A stretch of 64,000 nucleotides of DNA from Stutzerimonas kirkiae (GTDB lineage Bacteria > Pseudomonadota > Gammaproteobacteria > Pseudomonadales > Pseudomonadaceae): assembly GCF_004327335.1 (NCBI RefSeq), contig NZ_QJUO01000013.1:1-64000 (forward strand), in the 5' to 3' direction. The notes under the pieces were generated by a model. That model worked only from the letters and a program-made list of their open reading frames with translations, was not told the origin of the DNA and searched no databases. Below are positions 51,484 through 64,000 of the stretch, in pieces. Numbering within the stretch: the first letter of the stretch is position 1; every line of letters starts with the position of its first letter. A program made the translations under genes and the position numbers.

Positions 51484-53127
51484 CTATTCTTCGTGCACAG
51501 CGCCGAACAGTGCGATAAGCCCGTCGGCCAGGGCGCCGCGCCAAACCAGCCAGTCATGCCCGCCGGCATATTCGCGCCAGTGGGTTTCATAGCCTTTCAG
51601 CCGCGAGATATCACGCACCTGGCGCGAGCTTTCGAGAATACCGGCGACATCGCCATGCCCGCTTTCGAATGTGCCGGCGCTGAGGAAAAACCGCAGCGGT
51701 TTCTTCCCGGCCTCCGCCAGCGACTGGCCGACGAAGGGCGTACCGTCCGTGTCGCGCCCTTCCGGCGCCCACCAGAACGAACCCGACATCGACAACACAT
51801 TGCCGAAGCGATCCGGCCGCCGTAAAGCCGCGGTCGCCGCCGCCAGGCCGCCATAGCTGGCTCCGGCCAGGACGGTCCGCTCAGCCTCGGGGCGGATGCC
51901 GGTCAAGGCGGCGACCCGTGGCAACAACTCATCGGCCAGCGCATCGGCAAAGGCAGCGTTGCCCGGCAACTCCCGCGAACGAGTCCCGCTGTCGATCGAA
52001 GGCACCAGCACCGCGACCACCGGCGGCAGGCGCCCGCTCGCCGTCAGCGTATCGAGCATGCCCGGCACGTCGATCTGATGCAGCGCCCGTTCGCCATCGA
52101 AGATGATCGCCAGCACCAGGTTCGGGTCGGACGGGTCGAGATCGCGCGGATGGGCGACAGTGATCCGCCGGCTGTTGCCCAGCGTCTCGCTGGCGAAGAC
52201 GAAGGAGCACAGCAGCGGGTCCGCCGCTGGCATCGCAGGTGTACCAGGCTGCGTGGGCGCACCCGCCAGCTCGACGGTCGCCTGCTGGTTGAAGCGATCC
52301 GGCGCCTGCCGCGGCCAGGGCTGGCGGTTGAAGGGGTCCATCTGCAGGGTGGCGGAGATGGCGCCCCGGCGCACCCGGGCATCACCGGGGATGTCGGGAA
52401 TATCGGGCGCCAACTGGTACGCCAGGCGTGTAGCGGGCGGCACCGGGAAAGTGACGAACCAGACATCGCTGGCGCCCAGCCGCTCGAGCCAGGCATGGTC
52501 GCTGGATGGCCCGCCGACCAGCCGGACATTGCGCTGCGCGCCGCGCCAGAGGAAGGTCATGAGCGTCTGCTCGCGCATCCGCGCCGGCGCCCCCGGATAG
52601 AACGGGCCGGGCATCCGCCGCGTTTCGATCAGCGGCGTGCCGCGCTCCGCCACTTCCCGCCAGAATGCCTCGCTGCCGCGCCCCGCCGCCAGTTCCGCGG
52701 CCAACCCGGCGATACGCGGGCTGAGGTACTCCGCGGCCGGCGGCCGCTGCTCGGCGACCGGCACCACCTCCTCGATGACCACCGATAACGCCACCGCCCC
52801 GGCAGGCGCCAGTCGCAGGCGGATACCGGCGGCCTCGGCCACGAAGCGAAACCCGATGACACCGCCCTGCTGGTCGGCAATACGCCGATGGTGAGCACCA
52901 TCCTCGCCGAGGATATCGACATCCAGCGCCGCGCCAGCGGCCTCGACCCGCCCGACGACGTAGTCGCCCGCGGCAACCGGCAGCGCCAGCGTCAGGGGGG
53001 CGTCGACCTTACGCTCGAAAGGCTGCCCCACGCGCAATGTCATATCCCCCGCCCCCATCGCCACGCCCGCTGGCGGCAGCAGCATGAGCAGCGACAACCA
53101 TGCCGCCGCTCGCCCACCACCACTCAC
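51484..53127 (-). CDS. Secreted enterochelin esterase-like hydrolase
   Basis: About 547 aa. Starting from GTG 53127, whose GTGA overlaps the receptor stop, the protein begins with a signal peptide (AAAWLSLLMLLPPAGVAMGA). Next comes a beta-rich domain of about 100 residues (LRVGQPFERKVDAP... to VVIEEVVPV), then a Fes-like N-terminal domain (LMTFLWRGAQRNVRLVG, WFVTFPVPPATRLAYQL) and a C-terminal esterase with Ser in LAGASYGGLAAAT and His in GGHDWLVWRGA. It probably hydrolyses an imported ferric siderophore in the periplasm. Substrate could be a catecholate triester; not proven. Longer starts would overlap the receptor gene. Confidence 0.82.
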   Translation of the reverse strand: MSGGGRAAAWLSLLMLLPPAGVAMGAGDMTLRVGQPFERKVDAPLTLALPVAAGDYVVGRVEAAGAALDVDILGEDGAHHRRIADQQGGVIGFRFVAEAAGIRLRLAPAGAVALSVVIEEVVPVAEQRPPAAEYLSPRIAGLAAELAAGRGSEAFWREVAERGTPLIETRRMPGPFYPGAPARMREQTLMTFLWRGAQRNVRLVGGPSSDHAWLERLGASDVWFVTFPVPPATRLAYQLAPDIPDIPGDARVRRGAISATLQMDPFNRQPWPRQAPDRFNQQATVELAGAPTQPGTPAMPAADPLLCSFVFASETLGNSRRITVAHPRDLDPSDPNLVLAIIFDGERALHQIDVPGMLDTLTASGRLPPVVAVLVPSIDSGTRSRELPGNAAFADALADELLPRVAALTGIRPEAERTVLAGASYGGLAAATAALRRPDRFGNVLSMSGSFWWAPEGRDTDGTPFVGQSLAEAGKKPLRFFLSAGTFESGHGDVAGILESSRQVRDISRLKGYETHWREYAGGHDWLVWRGALADGLIALFGAVHEE

Positions 53128-55253
53128 CACTGGTAATCCAGCGATGCGGTGATCACACGTTCGTTGCCAACGAAGCAGGCATAGGCACCGGAACAGGAGG
53201 CGGCGTAGAACTTGTCGGTCAGGTTCGACACGTTCACCTGCCCGCGCAGCCCTGCGCAGCGAGGGTCGAGCTTGCCGCACTCATAGCCGAGCGCGAGGTC
53301 GAGCAGGGTATAGCGGGAAACGCTGAAGGCATTGTTGCGCGCCCAACTGGTACCGGTGTGGCGAGCGCCCAGGGCGATATCCAGGCCGTTGTCGAACAGG
53401 TATTTGCCCCACAGCGATGCCTGGTGCCGCGGCACCCGGTCATTCTTCATGCCCACTTCGGCAGGCTTGTTGGACTCGGATATCTTCGAGTCGTTGTAGG
53501 AATAGGCGCCAATCAGTGAGAGGTTGCGGCTGATCCGGCCCTGCGCCTCGAGCTCGAAGCCCCGGCTCTTGATCTCACCGACCTGCTCATAGGCCGTCGG
53601 GGTCGTGCCGTCGATCGACTTGAGCACATTGGTCTGGCGCAAGTCGTAGACGGACGCGGTGACCATCAGGCTATCGTCGGGCCGGGACCACTTCACACCG
53701 ACCTCCAGTTGCTCGCCCTCGGTCGGGTCGAAGGTGCCCTCGCCGGCCTGCGGCGCCTGGGTCACCGGCTCGAACGAGGTCGAGTAGCTGATATAGGGGG
53801 CAAAGCCGTTATCGAAGGCATACAGCGCACCGATACGGCCCGTGACGGCTTCGTTGTCGATATCGGGCGAGCGCGTGCCGGCCAAATAATTCAGCGACTC
53901 GTTGCTGGCCCGGTCATAACGCAGCCCGGCCACCAGGTGCCAGCGCCCATGGGTGAGCTGGTCCTGCAGGTAGACACCCTGCTGGCGGGTGCGCGAGAGC
54001 GAGTCGCCCGACTGGCCATAGCCGGTCAGCACGACGTTGCCGTAGACCGGCGCCAGCCAGTCGATCGGGTTGGCGCGCCCACGCCAGGACAGGCTGGTCG
54101 CCCTGGTGTACTGCACGTCGAAACCGCCCAGCAGCACATGCTCGAAACCGGCGAAGCCGAAGCGCGTTTCCAGTTGGTTGTCGATCAACGCCTGGTCGTT
54201 TTCCGATTCGGAGTCGCTGGCCGTGCGCGAGATCGTGCGCTGGTCGGCGGCCAGCGAGCCCCACACCAGCGTGTCGCGGGTCGATTCGACGTTCGAGATG
54301 CGGGCTTTCTGGCGGAAGATCAGGTCGGGCGAGAAGGCATGCTCGAAGCTGTAGCCGAGGGAAAGGCTGGTACTCGCCGAGCGCTCATGGGCGGGATCGC
54401 CGACCAGGAAGTCCGACGGAATACGACCGTAGCGGGTCGAAGTCTCGGTGCCCAGGCGCTCGCGGAAATTGCGATAGCCGGCATCCGGCTCGCGCTGGTA
54501 GCGCGCGGAGACGGTCAGGCTGGTGGCCTCGCTCGGCGCCCACAACAGGGATGGCGCAATGGCCAGGCGACGGCTCTTCAGGCCGTCCTCCTGGGTATCG
54601 GCACGCGACGCCAGGCCCACCACGCGCCAGGACAGGTCCGTGCCCTCCAGGTTGCGGGCGAAGTCGAAGCGGCTCTCGGCGCGCGACCCCGAACCGGTTG
54701 CCAGGCCGAAGCGATTGATCTCCTGGCCGTAGGCTGCCTTGGTGGTCATATCGATAAGACCGCCCGGATTGCTCTGGCCATAGAGCAGTGAGGCCGGCCC
54801 TTTCAACACTGCGACACTCTCCAGCAGCCAGGGCTCGATGGTGCCGCTGCCGACGGACAGGCCGTCGACGAAACGCGGTACATAGCCGAAGCCGCGGACA
54901 ATGGCTTCATCGCCGGCATTCGAAGCACCACGGTATTCGGAAACCACGCCGGCGGTATAGCGCAGCGCCTCGGGAATCGACTTGACCGCCTGCTCCTCCA
55001 TCCGCGCGGCAGTGACGATGGAGATCGAGGCCGCCGTTTCCTTCACGGGAGTATCGGTTTTCGTCGCCGAGGATGAACTGGCGGCGACATAGTCGCCTTC
55101 CGCCTTGTCAGCGACCCTAATGGCCCCCAGTTGCGTCGTGCCACTGGCCACCTGCTCCGCCAGCACGCCGCCCGGCACACCGGCAAGGGCCGTAGCCAGC
55201 AGCATGATGCCGTACCATTCATTGCGCTGAGCTTCTACTTCGATACCTGACAT
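53124..55253 (-). CDS. TonB-dependent siderophore receptor
   Basis: 709 aa outer-membrane receptor. Signal peptide of about 34 residues ending GVPGGVLA. The plug domain spans about 60-165 (ETAASISIVTAARM, PEALRYTAGVV, VRGFGYVPRFVDGL, LKGPASLLYGQSNPGG). The 22-strand barrel ends in the aromatic ITASLDYQW. Motifs are those of siderophore receptors of the FhuA/FoxA group; there is no N-terminal signalling domain, so control is likely through the divergent AraC protein. Start at ATG 55253 with GGGGGAG upstream. Confidence 0.92.
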   Translation of the reverse strand: MSGIEVEAQRNEWYGIMLLATALAGVPGGVLAEQVASGTTQLGAIRVADKAEGDYVAASSSSATKTDTPVKETAASISIVTAARMEEQAVKSIPEALRYTAGVVSEYRGASNAGDEAIVRGFGYVPRFVDGLSVGSGTIEPWLLESVAVLKGPASLLYGQSNPGGLIDMTTKAAYGQEINRFGLATGSGSRAESRFDFARNLEGTDLSWRVVGLASRADTQEDGLKSRRLAIAPSLLWAPSEATSLTVSARYQREPDAGYRNFRERLGTETSTRYGRIPSDFLVGDPAHERSASTSLSLGYSFEHAFSPDLIFRQKARISNVESTRDTLVWGSLAADQRTISRTASDSESENDQALIDNQLETRFGFAGFEHVLLGGFDVQYTRATSLSWRGRANPIDWLAPVYGNVVLTGYGQSGDSLSRTRQQGVYLQDQLTHGRWHLVAGLRYDRASNESLNYLAGTRSPDIDNEAVTGRIGALYAFDNGFAPYISYSTSFEPVTQAPQAGEGTFDPTEGEQLEVGVKWSRPDDSLMVTASVYDLRQTNVLKSIDGTTPTAYEQVGEIKSRGFELEAQGRISRNLSLIGAYSYNDSKISESNKPAEVGMKNDRVPRHQASLWGKYLFDNGLDIALGARHTGTSWARNNAFSVSRYTLLDLALGYECGKLDPRCAGLRGQVNVSNLTDKFYAASCSGAYACFVGNERVITASLDYQW

Positions 55254-55284
55254 TCTTTCCACTCCCCCGGCTGGTACTGATGCA

Positions 55285-55324
55285 TATATGAGAATCCATC
55301 AGATTTGGTTATGAATCTCATATA
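55285..55324. promoter_or_regulatory. Near-palindromic operator between receptor and araC genes
   Basis: TATATGAGAATCCAT (55285-55299) and ATGAATCTCATATA (55311-55324) pair with one bulged base around an 11-base spacer. The right arm on the minus strand matches the Fur consensus at 12 of 19. Candidate site for the AraC regulator, Fur, or both. Confidence 0.45.
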
Positions 55325-55416
55325 CAATACAAACCGAATTGCCGAGGGTCCTTTGCCGACAGGACAAAAGGCTTTGCGCATCGGACATACGCAACGAATC
55401 CAGTGGGAGGTGGGGG

Positions 55417-56289
55417 GTGGCCGCTCGTATATACCCGGGTGATTTGCGCATAGGCGTGCTGAACGAGGAAGTGTCCGGCCTGTGCGCTCCGACCGAACGT
55501 CGGCTGACGCCCAAGCAGATGTTCATGCTGCTGCTGAACGGGCATCAGAAGTTCTGCATCGATGACCAGGAGTTCACCCTGTCCACCGAAAAACGCCAGT
55601 GCCCCGTGGCCATGATGGTCAGGCTGGAAAGGGACTCGACACTGAGAATGCTCGAGTACCGGGGCCGGCCATTCAGCAAGGTGGTGGTGTCGATCGCCCC
55701 CCACTGGCCGCTCGACGAAGCGTGCGACGAACGGGAGAGTTGCCCCCCCCGGCCCGCGCACCTGGAGCACCGCTTTCTCGAGCCGGATACCGCGGTGCTG
55801 GGAAGCGCGACGGCGCTGATCGCCGCCAGCACCCCACGGCGCGACATGCTGGGCGACCTGGCCTATCTGTCCGACGGCATCAACCTCTACCGCGCGGCAC
55901 TCTGCGCCTGCAGCCGCGACGCCCGGCCGGCGCCCCCCACCAGCCGGCGCCCAGCGCTCGAGCGGGTGCAGGACTATCTGAACCACCACCTCGATGACCC
56001 GGACCTGAACGCCCTGAACCTGGCCCGCGCCTGTGCCCTGAGCCCACGGACACTGCAGCGGCTGTGCCAGGACAACTTCGGCCAGAGCCCATCCGATGTC
56101 ATCAGGAGCCGGCGCATGGCCATGGCGCTCTCGGCGCTGCGCGGGCAAAGCGCCACGGTCAGCCAGGCGGCCTTTATCGCCGGCTACTCCAACCCGGCCA
56201 ACTTCAGCACGGCGTTCAAGCGCGAATTCGGTTTCTCGCCCAGGTTCGTACTCAGGCCGGGAGCGGCCACAGGCCTCAAGCCGCCGTAG
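55417..56289 (+). CDS. AraC-family regulator (PchR-like)
   Basis: 290 aa. The C-terminal two-HTH AraC domain (about 185-285) includes LARACALSPRTLQRLCQDNFGQSP and VSQAAFIAGYSNPANFSTAFKREFGFSP. The N-terminal part fits siderophore-responsive regulators such as PchR. I take the GTG at 55417, which has a very strong GGGAGGTGGGG before it; a TTG at 55339 would also be open but has no SD. Divergent from the receptor-esterase operon, so it probably activates it when the siderophore is present. Confidence 0.88.
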   Translation: MAARIYPGDLRIGVLNEEVSGLCAPTERRLTPKQMFMLLLNGHQKFCIDDQEFTLSTEKRQCPVAMMVRLERDSTLRMLEYRGRPFSKVVVSIAPHWPLDEACDERESCPPRPAHLEHRFLEPDTAVLGSATALIAASTPRRDMLGDLAYLSDGINLYRAALCACSRDARPAPPTSRRPALERVQDYLNHHLDDPDLNALNLARACALSPRTLQRLCQDNFGQSPSDVIRSRRMAMALSALRGQSATVSQAAFIAGYSNPANFSTAFKREFGFSPRFVLRPGAATGLKPP

Positions 56290-56323
56290 CGCACAGCGTG
56301 CCGCACCGCTTGCCGCGAAAGCC

Positions 56324-56464
56324 CCTGCCAATCACGCCATGCCGTCGTTCACCGGCAAGGGGCTTCGATAAAAGCGCTGGAGGCTGGAAAGCTGGACGAA
56401 AAAACCATGCCAGGCTCTTTCGTCCAGCCTCCAGCGCTCTTTTCGACTGTTTGCCGCGCGACAG
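56324..56464 (-). repeat. Family A element, degenerate copy A6
   Basis: Same orientation as A3 and A5; the core TTCACCGGCAAGG ... GCTGGAGGCTGGAAAGCTGG is well kept, and TTTCGTCCAGCC returns on the other side. The left terminus is decayed (CACGCCATGC) and the right one is lost at the tilS stop. Lies between araC and tilS. Confidence 0.75.
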
Positions 56465-57784
56465 CTATCCGGTCTGGCCCGGCGAATGTGTGCAAGGCGG
56501 CCGCCACCTGAGTTTTCCATGGCCGGCGCAGTCCAGCACATTGGCGATCGCGATCACCTGCCCTTCCCGCAGCAGCAGAGGCAGGCGCGGGCGGATGAAC
56601 TCGGGAATGCCGGCCTCCTGCAGCAGGCGCTTGAGATCACGCCGGCCACGTCCGGGCCGGTCGAGTATTTCCCCGCCCTGGCGGTAAGCGATGCTCAGCC
56701 GGCCCGCGGGGGCAGCGCCTTCGAACCAGACCGTCCCATTTGCCGGCAGCGGCAACGGCTTCTGCAGCGCGGCCCAGGGCTGCTCCTGGCCGGCCCAGGC
56801 AGCGCACCAGAGCGATTCGAGCCATACCAGGCGGCGCCCATGGCGGCGCAGCTCTCCACCGTCCAGCCGCCAGCGTGGGCTGGCATCAACGGCCGCATCG
56901 CGCAAAGCCTCCCAGCCCCGCCAGTGGCGGCTATCCGGCAAGCGGCCGAAATCCGCCAGCCAGTGGCGCAAGAGGTTGCGCTGGCGCGCACTGGATAGCT
57001 GGCGCAGTGCATCGAGGTCCAGGCAGGGGAAATCCAGCCAGTCGAGGGGCGGCCCCATGCGGCAGGACTGCAGGTCGAGTTCGGCCAATTCCTGCAACAG
57101 CACCTGCGCCTCGGCCTGCTGCGCAGCGGCACGCGCCAGCACCGCCGGGGCCTGGGGCCAGTGCCGGCGCAAGCGCGGCAGGATCTCCTGGCGCAGGAAA
57201 TTGCGCGCCAGCCGGGTATCGGTATTCGATGGGTCCTCGACCCAGTTCAGCCCATGCCGTTCGGCATAAGCCTGCAAAACGGCACGCGGAACCCCAAGCA
57301 GCGGACGCACCAGGCGCCCCGCCGCCAGCGGTCGGCTGGCCGGCATCGCCGCCAGGCCACGTACACCCGCCCCACGCAACAGCCGATAGAGAATGGTTTC
57401 CGCCTGGTCATCCTGATGCTGGGCCTGCAGCAGCAGTTCGCCAGGCCCCAGCAACGCCTGGAAAGCGCCATAGCGGGCCTCGCGCGCGGCGCGTTCCAGG
57501 CTGCTGCCAGGGTCGACCCGCACCCGCCGTACACAGAGTTCTACGCCCAGCGCCAGGCAGACAGTCTGGCAGTGCTCGACCCATGCGTCGGCGACCGCCT
57601 GCAATCCGTGGTGGACATGGATGGCGCGCACCTCGGGCAGCCGCTGGCGTGCGGCCAGAGCGACCATGGCATGCAGCAGGACGGTAGAATCCAGGCCGCC
57701 GGAAAAGGCAATCCAGACCCGCCCGGATGGCAGCCAGGGCTTCAGTGCGTCGAGCAGGTGTGCTTCGAAATCCTGGTCATCCAT
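56465..57784 (-). CDS. tilS: tRNA(Ile)-lysidine synthase TilS
   Basis: 439 aa. ATP-pyrophosphatase loop SGGLDS at 28-33, IHVHHGLQ, and AQHQDDQAETILYRLLRGAG. The C-terminal part contains the TilS C-domain (LKRLLQEAGIPEFIRPRLPLL). It makes lysidine at C34 of tRNA-Ile(CAU). Normally adjacent to pyrG in Pseudomonas. Separated from accA by 183 bp in which I see nothing special. Confidence 0.95.
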   Translation of the reverse strand: MDDQDFEAHLLDALKPWLPSGRVWIAFSGGLDSTVLLHAMVALAARQRLPEVRAIHVHHGLQAVADAWVEHCQTVCLALGVELCVRRVRVDPGSSLERAAREARYGAFQALLGPGELLLQAQHQDDQAETILYRLLRGAGVRGLAAMPASRPLAAGRLVRPLLGVPRAVLQAYAERHGLNWVEDPSNTDTRLARNFLRQEILPRLRRHWPQAPAVLARAAAQQAEAQVLLQELAELDLQSCRMGPPLDWLDFPCLDLDALRQLSSARQRNLLRHWLADFGRLPDSRHWRGWEALRDAAVDASPRWRLDGGELRRHGRRLVWLESLWCAAWAGQEQPWAALQKPLPLPANGTVWFEGAAPAGRLSIAYRQGGEILDRPGRGRRDLKRLLQEAGIPEFIRPRLPLLLREGQVIAIANVLDCAGHGKLRWRPPCTHSPGQTG

Positions 57785-57967
57785 GGCATGAGCATCCCAC
57801 GGCCAGTGTCGTATCGAGGAGCGATCGGCAGCGGATGCGCCGGGTAATGGCCCATCCGTATCGAATCGAGGAGCGAATATCCGCCGCCTGCCGGCGCGCG
57901 TGGCGCACCCTGCCCAGTGACGCCGGCACTAGCCTGGGACCGTCCAGGCTCGTGCAGGCCATGGCGC

Positions 57968-58918
57968 TTACTGGACGCCGAAGCCCATCAGGCGCTCGTA
58001 GCGCTGGGCCAGCAGGGTTTCGGTATCGAACCCCTTGAGCACGTCCAACTGCTCGTTCAGCACATCGCGGATGCTTTCGGCAATCGCCTGCGGATTGCGG
58101 TGGGCACCACCCAAGGGCTCGGTAATGATCCTGTCGACGATGCCCAGGTCCTTCAGGCGGGCAGCGGTGACGCCCATGGCTTCGGCCGCTTCCGGCGCCT
58201 TTTCCGCCGTACGCCAGAGGATCGAGGCGCAACCTTCCGGCGAAATCACCGCGTAGGTGGAGTACTGCAACATGTTCAGGCGGTCGCCGACACCGATCGC
58301 CAGCGCGCCGCCCGAACCGCCCTCGCCGATCACGGTGGCGATGATCGGGGTTTTCAAACGGGACATGACCCGCAGGTTCCAGGCGATGGCCTCGCTCTGG
58401 TTGCGCTCCTCGGCGTCGATGCCGGGATAGGCGCCGGGGGTGTCGATGAAGGTCAGGATCGGCATCCTGAAGCGCTCGGCCATCTCCATCAGGCGGCAGG
58501 CCTTGCGGTAGCCCTCGGGACGCGGCATGCCGAAATTGCGGCGGACCTTCTCGCGCACTTCACGGCCTTTCTGGTGACCGATCACCATCACCGGCTGGCC
58601 CTCGAGGCGGGCTACGCCGCCGACGATGGCAGCATCATCGGAAAAGTGCCGGTCACCGTGCAGTTCTTCGAACTCGGTGAACAGGTTGCCGATGTAGTCC
58701 AGCGTATAGGGGCGCTGCGGGTGACGCGCCAGTCGAGCGATCTGCCAACTGCTCAGGTTGGCGAAGATGCTTGCAGTGAGCGACTCGCTCTTGTCCTGCA
58801 GGCGGGCGACCTCATCGCCGATGTTCAGTGAGTTGTCATTGCCTACCAATCGCAGCTCTTCGATCTTGGCTTGCAGGTCGGCAATCGGCTGTTCGAAATC
58901 CAGAAAATTCGGGTTCAT
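57968..58918 (-). CDS. accA: Acetyl-CoA carboxylase carboxyltransferase alpha subunit
   Basis: 316 aa. Begins [19 protein letters not shown]; carboxyltransferase core with [39 protein letters not shown] and [15 protein letters not shown]. First committed step of fatty-acid synthesis together with AccD. ATG at 58918 with weak SD; the frame extends 21 codons upstream. Confidence 0.97.
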   Translation of the reverse strand: MNPNFLDFEQPIADLQAKIEELRLVGNDNSLNIGDEVARLQDKSESLTASIFANLSSWQIARLARHPQRPYTLDYIGNLFTEFEELHGDRHFSDDAAIVGGVARLEGQPVMVIGHQKGREVREKVRRNFGMPRPEGYRKACRLMEMAERFRMPILTFIDTPGAYPGIDAEERNQSEAIAWNLRVMSRLKTPIIATVIGEGGSGGALAIGVGDRLNMLQYSTYAVISPEGCASILWRTAEKAPEAAEAMGVTAARLKDLGIVDRIITEPLGGAHRNPQAIAESIRDVLNEQLDVLKGFDTETLLAQRYERLMGFGVQ

Positions 58919-59026
58919 TAGGTATCCGTCATGCGTCGACGGCCTCGAAGGCCGGGAGCTGTTCCGTTTTTTGTGCGCCATACCTTACGGGAAGGAGGCA
59001 TTCAGGTCGACACCCGGGGCGAAAAA

Positions 59027-59055
59027 CGCTGGAGCCTCGAGGCTGGACGAAACGC
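59027..59055 (+). repeat. Family A fragment, A7
   Basis: Only CGCTGGAGCC-tcgaggctggacgaaac remains of the A core. It lies in the 200-bp gap between dnaE and accA, which otherwise shows nothing recognisable. Confidence 0.5.
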
Positions 59056-59118
59056 GGAAAACCACCCGCCACTCCCGCCTTGCCAGATGTCGACATCGGC
59101 AATGACCCCATCAGGGCG

Positions 59119-62646
<3,528 letters not shown>

Positions 62647-62777
62647 GGACGGGCCTTGGAGTCACCACGAAAACGAGCCCGGCATTGTAGCGGATACACA
62701 ACCGCTCCGGGGCCACCGCATCGGCCGCCCAGGCGATTCGGCACGCGGTCCCGGGTATGCGTCCTGGAAATACAGCC

Positions 62778-63220
62778 GGGTTGGCAATCAAGTGCGCGCT
62801 TCATCGTAGGCCGCTGGCGGCGTCCAGGTGCCGGTCCTGTCGCGAACCTGGCCAGCCCCGCTACGAAACACGCATGAACCCGTCGCCCATATGAATAAGG
62901 GAGTGCTCTTCGCCAGCGTCCCTGAAGACGAAGGTTTCGAAACAGGGCTGCCGGGTTCGCGGCAAATACCGCAGTGACTATAGGAAGAGCCGCCGCCGTA
63001 CGGGATCACTTGGAGGGTGTTCGGCTTCACCAGTTCTTTCCCACAGACACCGCCGAGAGTGGCTGTGCGAATGCCTGGTGGTGGGACGGGGCCTTCGCCG
63101 CCAGGGATGGCGGCGAAGAGCTACAGGAATGTATTCACCCGCCACCAGGCATTCGCACAGGGCCGATGGGGCCGAGGTCGCGCCGTACGATCCCGGAGCC
63201 AGGCACACTATTCGCAAACC
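62778..63220 (+). repeat. Family B repeat, copy B4
   Basis: 443 bp between GGGTTGGCAA (62778-62787) and TTCGCAAACC (63211-63220), both slightly diverged termini. It retains the inner hairpin CTTCGCCGCC / GGCGGCGAAG; the right arm of the outer palindrome is shortened. Accounts for most of the 621-bp gap between dnaE and rnhB. Confidence 0.82.
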
Positions 63221-63267
63221 AGTAATAACGCAGCATGGCCGACGCGCAGCAGGTCATGAACAGGTTC

Positions 63268-63888
63268 TCAGATCGAGAAGGTGGCAGCCTGGGCTTCCTC
63301 GAGCAGCCTGCGCACAGGTGCGAAGGAGCGTCGATGGATGGGCGTGACGCCCAGTGCCTGCAGGGCGGCCAGATGGGTTGGCGTCGGATAGCCCTTGTGC
63401 CCTGCCAGGCCGTAGCCCGGGTACAGCCGATCCAGCTCGCACATCTCGCGGTCCCGGCTGACCTTGGCCAGGATCGACGCCGCCGCGATCGCCGGTACCT
63501 GGCTGTCGCCTTTCACCACCGGGGCCGCGGGCACCGCCAGGCGCGGGCAGCGATTGCCATCGATCAGCGCCAGCTTCGGCGTCACCGCCAGCCCCTCTAC
63601 TGCGCGCTGCATGGCCAGCATGGTGGCATGCAGGATATTCAGACGATCGATTTCCTCCACCTCGGCCCGGGCGATGCACCATGCCAAAGCCTTTTCGCGG
63701 ATTTCGTCGAACAAACGCTCGCGGCGTGCCTCGCTGAGCTTCTTCGAATCGTTGAGGCCCTGGATCGGCCGTGTCGGATCGAGTATCACCGCGGCAGTGA
63801 CCACCGGCCCGCACAGCGGGCCACGGCCGACTTCATCGACACCGGCCACCAGGGCTTCCACCAGCGAGAAATCAAGCCCGAGCTGCAT
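63268..63888 (-). CDS. rnhB: Ribonuclease HII
   Basis: 206 aa. Catalytic Asp18 and Glu19 in [17 protein letters not shown]; further acidic residues in [10 protein letters not shown] and [13 protein letters not shown]. Removes RNA from RNA-DNA hybrids, including single ribonucleotides. Starts within the end of lpxB (17-bp overlap). Confidence 0.97.
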   Translation of the reverse strand: MQLGLDFSLVEALVAGVDEVGRGPLCGPVVTAAVILDPTRPIQGLNDSKKLSEARRERLFDEIREKALAWCIARAEVEEIDRLNILHATMLAMQRAVEGLAVTPKLALIDGNRCPRLAVPAAPVVKGDSQVPAIAAASILAKVSRDREMCELDRLYPGYGLAGHKGYPTPTHLAALQALGVTPIHRRSFAPVRRLLEEAQAATFSI

Positions 63889-64000
63889 CGTTCGCTCCGA
63901 TCAGCTCCAGCACGGCATCGGCCGCCTGGCTGGAGGCACCGCAACGCAACAAGCGGTGGATGCGATCGAACCCTTCGGTCTGCACCTCGCCATGCTCCAG
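63872..64000 (-). CDS. lpxB: Lipid-A-disaccharide synthase, C-terminal end (partial)
   Basis: The minus strand is open from the window edge to TGA at 63872, giving 42 residues with [23 protein letters not shown], which fits the LpxB C-terminus. The order lpxB-rnhB-dnaE supports the call. The rest of the gene lies outside the window. Confidence 0.85.
   Translation of the reverse strand: MEHGEVQTEGFDRIHRLLRCGASSQAADAVLELIGANDAARA

Noticed and set aside
53128-53280. Longer N-terminus for the esterase (start at 53280)
   Set aside because: That start lies inside the receptor gene in another frame, gives an Arg/Cys-rich leader and hides the signal peptide. The GTG at 53127 overlapping the receptor stop is a better start.

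Overview
The window is 64 kb of GC-rich chromosome from a Pseudomonas-type gammaproteobacterium. The basis is gene content and order: lpxB-rnhB-dnaE-accA-tilS ... pyrG-kdsA-eno-ftsB-ispD and fadB-fadA ... topA-DUF6586 are blocks I know from Pseudomonas, and the proteins (715-aa FadB, 867-aa TopA, 276-aa bimodular QueF) fit. I see no rRNA, tRNA, CRISPR array, prophage or intact insertion sequence.

Layout. 0.47-6.8 kb: an old-yellow-enzyme reductase, divergent from a HlyD / double-ATPase / permease exporter. 6.8-19.8 kb: an OmpR/histidine-kinase pair followed by a complete-looking Tad (Flp) pilus operon: pilin, prepilin peptidase, CpaB, secretin, CpaD, TadZ, TadA, TadB, TadC, TadD and two TadE/F-type pseudopilins. 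19.9-22.3 kb: rluB, a DUF4404 gene and queF. 23-30 kb: a YadGH-type exporter, fadE, an aldo/keto reductase, an MFS transporter and queD. 31-33 kb: queC-queE and DUF6586. 33.4-39.8 kb: topA, DUF1653 and fadBA. 40.3-46.7 kb: oligopeptidase B, the formaldehyde pathway (fghA, frmA/adhC), a LysR regulator, ispD and ftsB. 46.9-50.7 kb: eno-kdsA-pyrG. 51.5-56.3 kb: a siderophore-type cassette (esterase, TonB receptor, divergent AraC) lying between pyrG and tilS. 56.5-64 kb: tilS, accA, dnaE, rnhB and the end of lpxB.

The intergenic DNA is as informative as the genes. Two repeat families fill nearly all long gaps. Family A is a 150-164 bp miniature inverted-repeat element whose ends read roughly CAGGGCGATCGCGCTATGC; three copies are flanked by 10-bp direct repeats matching at 9 of 10 positions and a fourth by a decayed pair, so it looks like a non-autonomous transposon. 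Family B is a 378-443 bp element bounded by GGATTGGCAA / TTGCCAATCC and built of nested hairpins; two copies (22.6 and 30.6 kb) are almost identical and inverted, bracketing a 7.6-kb segment. Two 7-bp tandem arrays flank the formaldehyde operon.

How the genes may work together. The two-component pair is probably the dedicated regulator of the Tad pilus: the same 16-bp box (CTTAAGnATTCTTAAT) occurs upstream of the regulator gene and upstream of the pilin gene. A promoter with a perfect -10 overlapped by a Fur-like box precedes the regulator, suggesting a link between iron and Tad piliation. Elsewhere the window holds fatty-acid beta-oxidation (fadE, fadBA), preQ0/queuosine synthesis (queF, queD, queC, queE) and lipid A, CTP, tRNA-lysidine and DNA replication functions. 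All functional calls are from reading the sequence; no database search was run.
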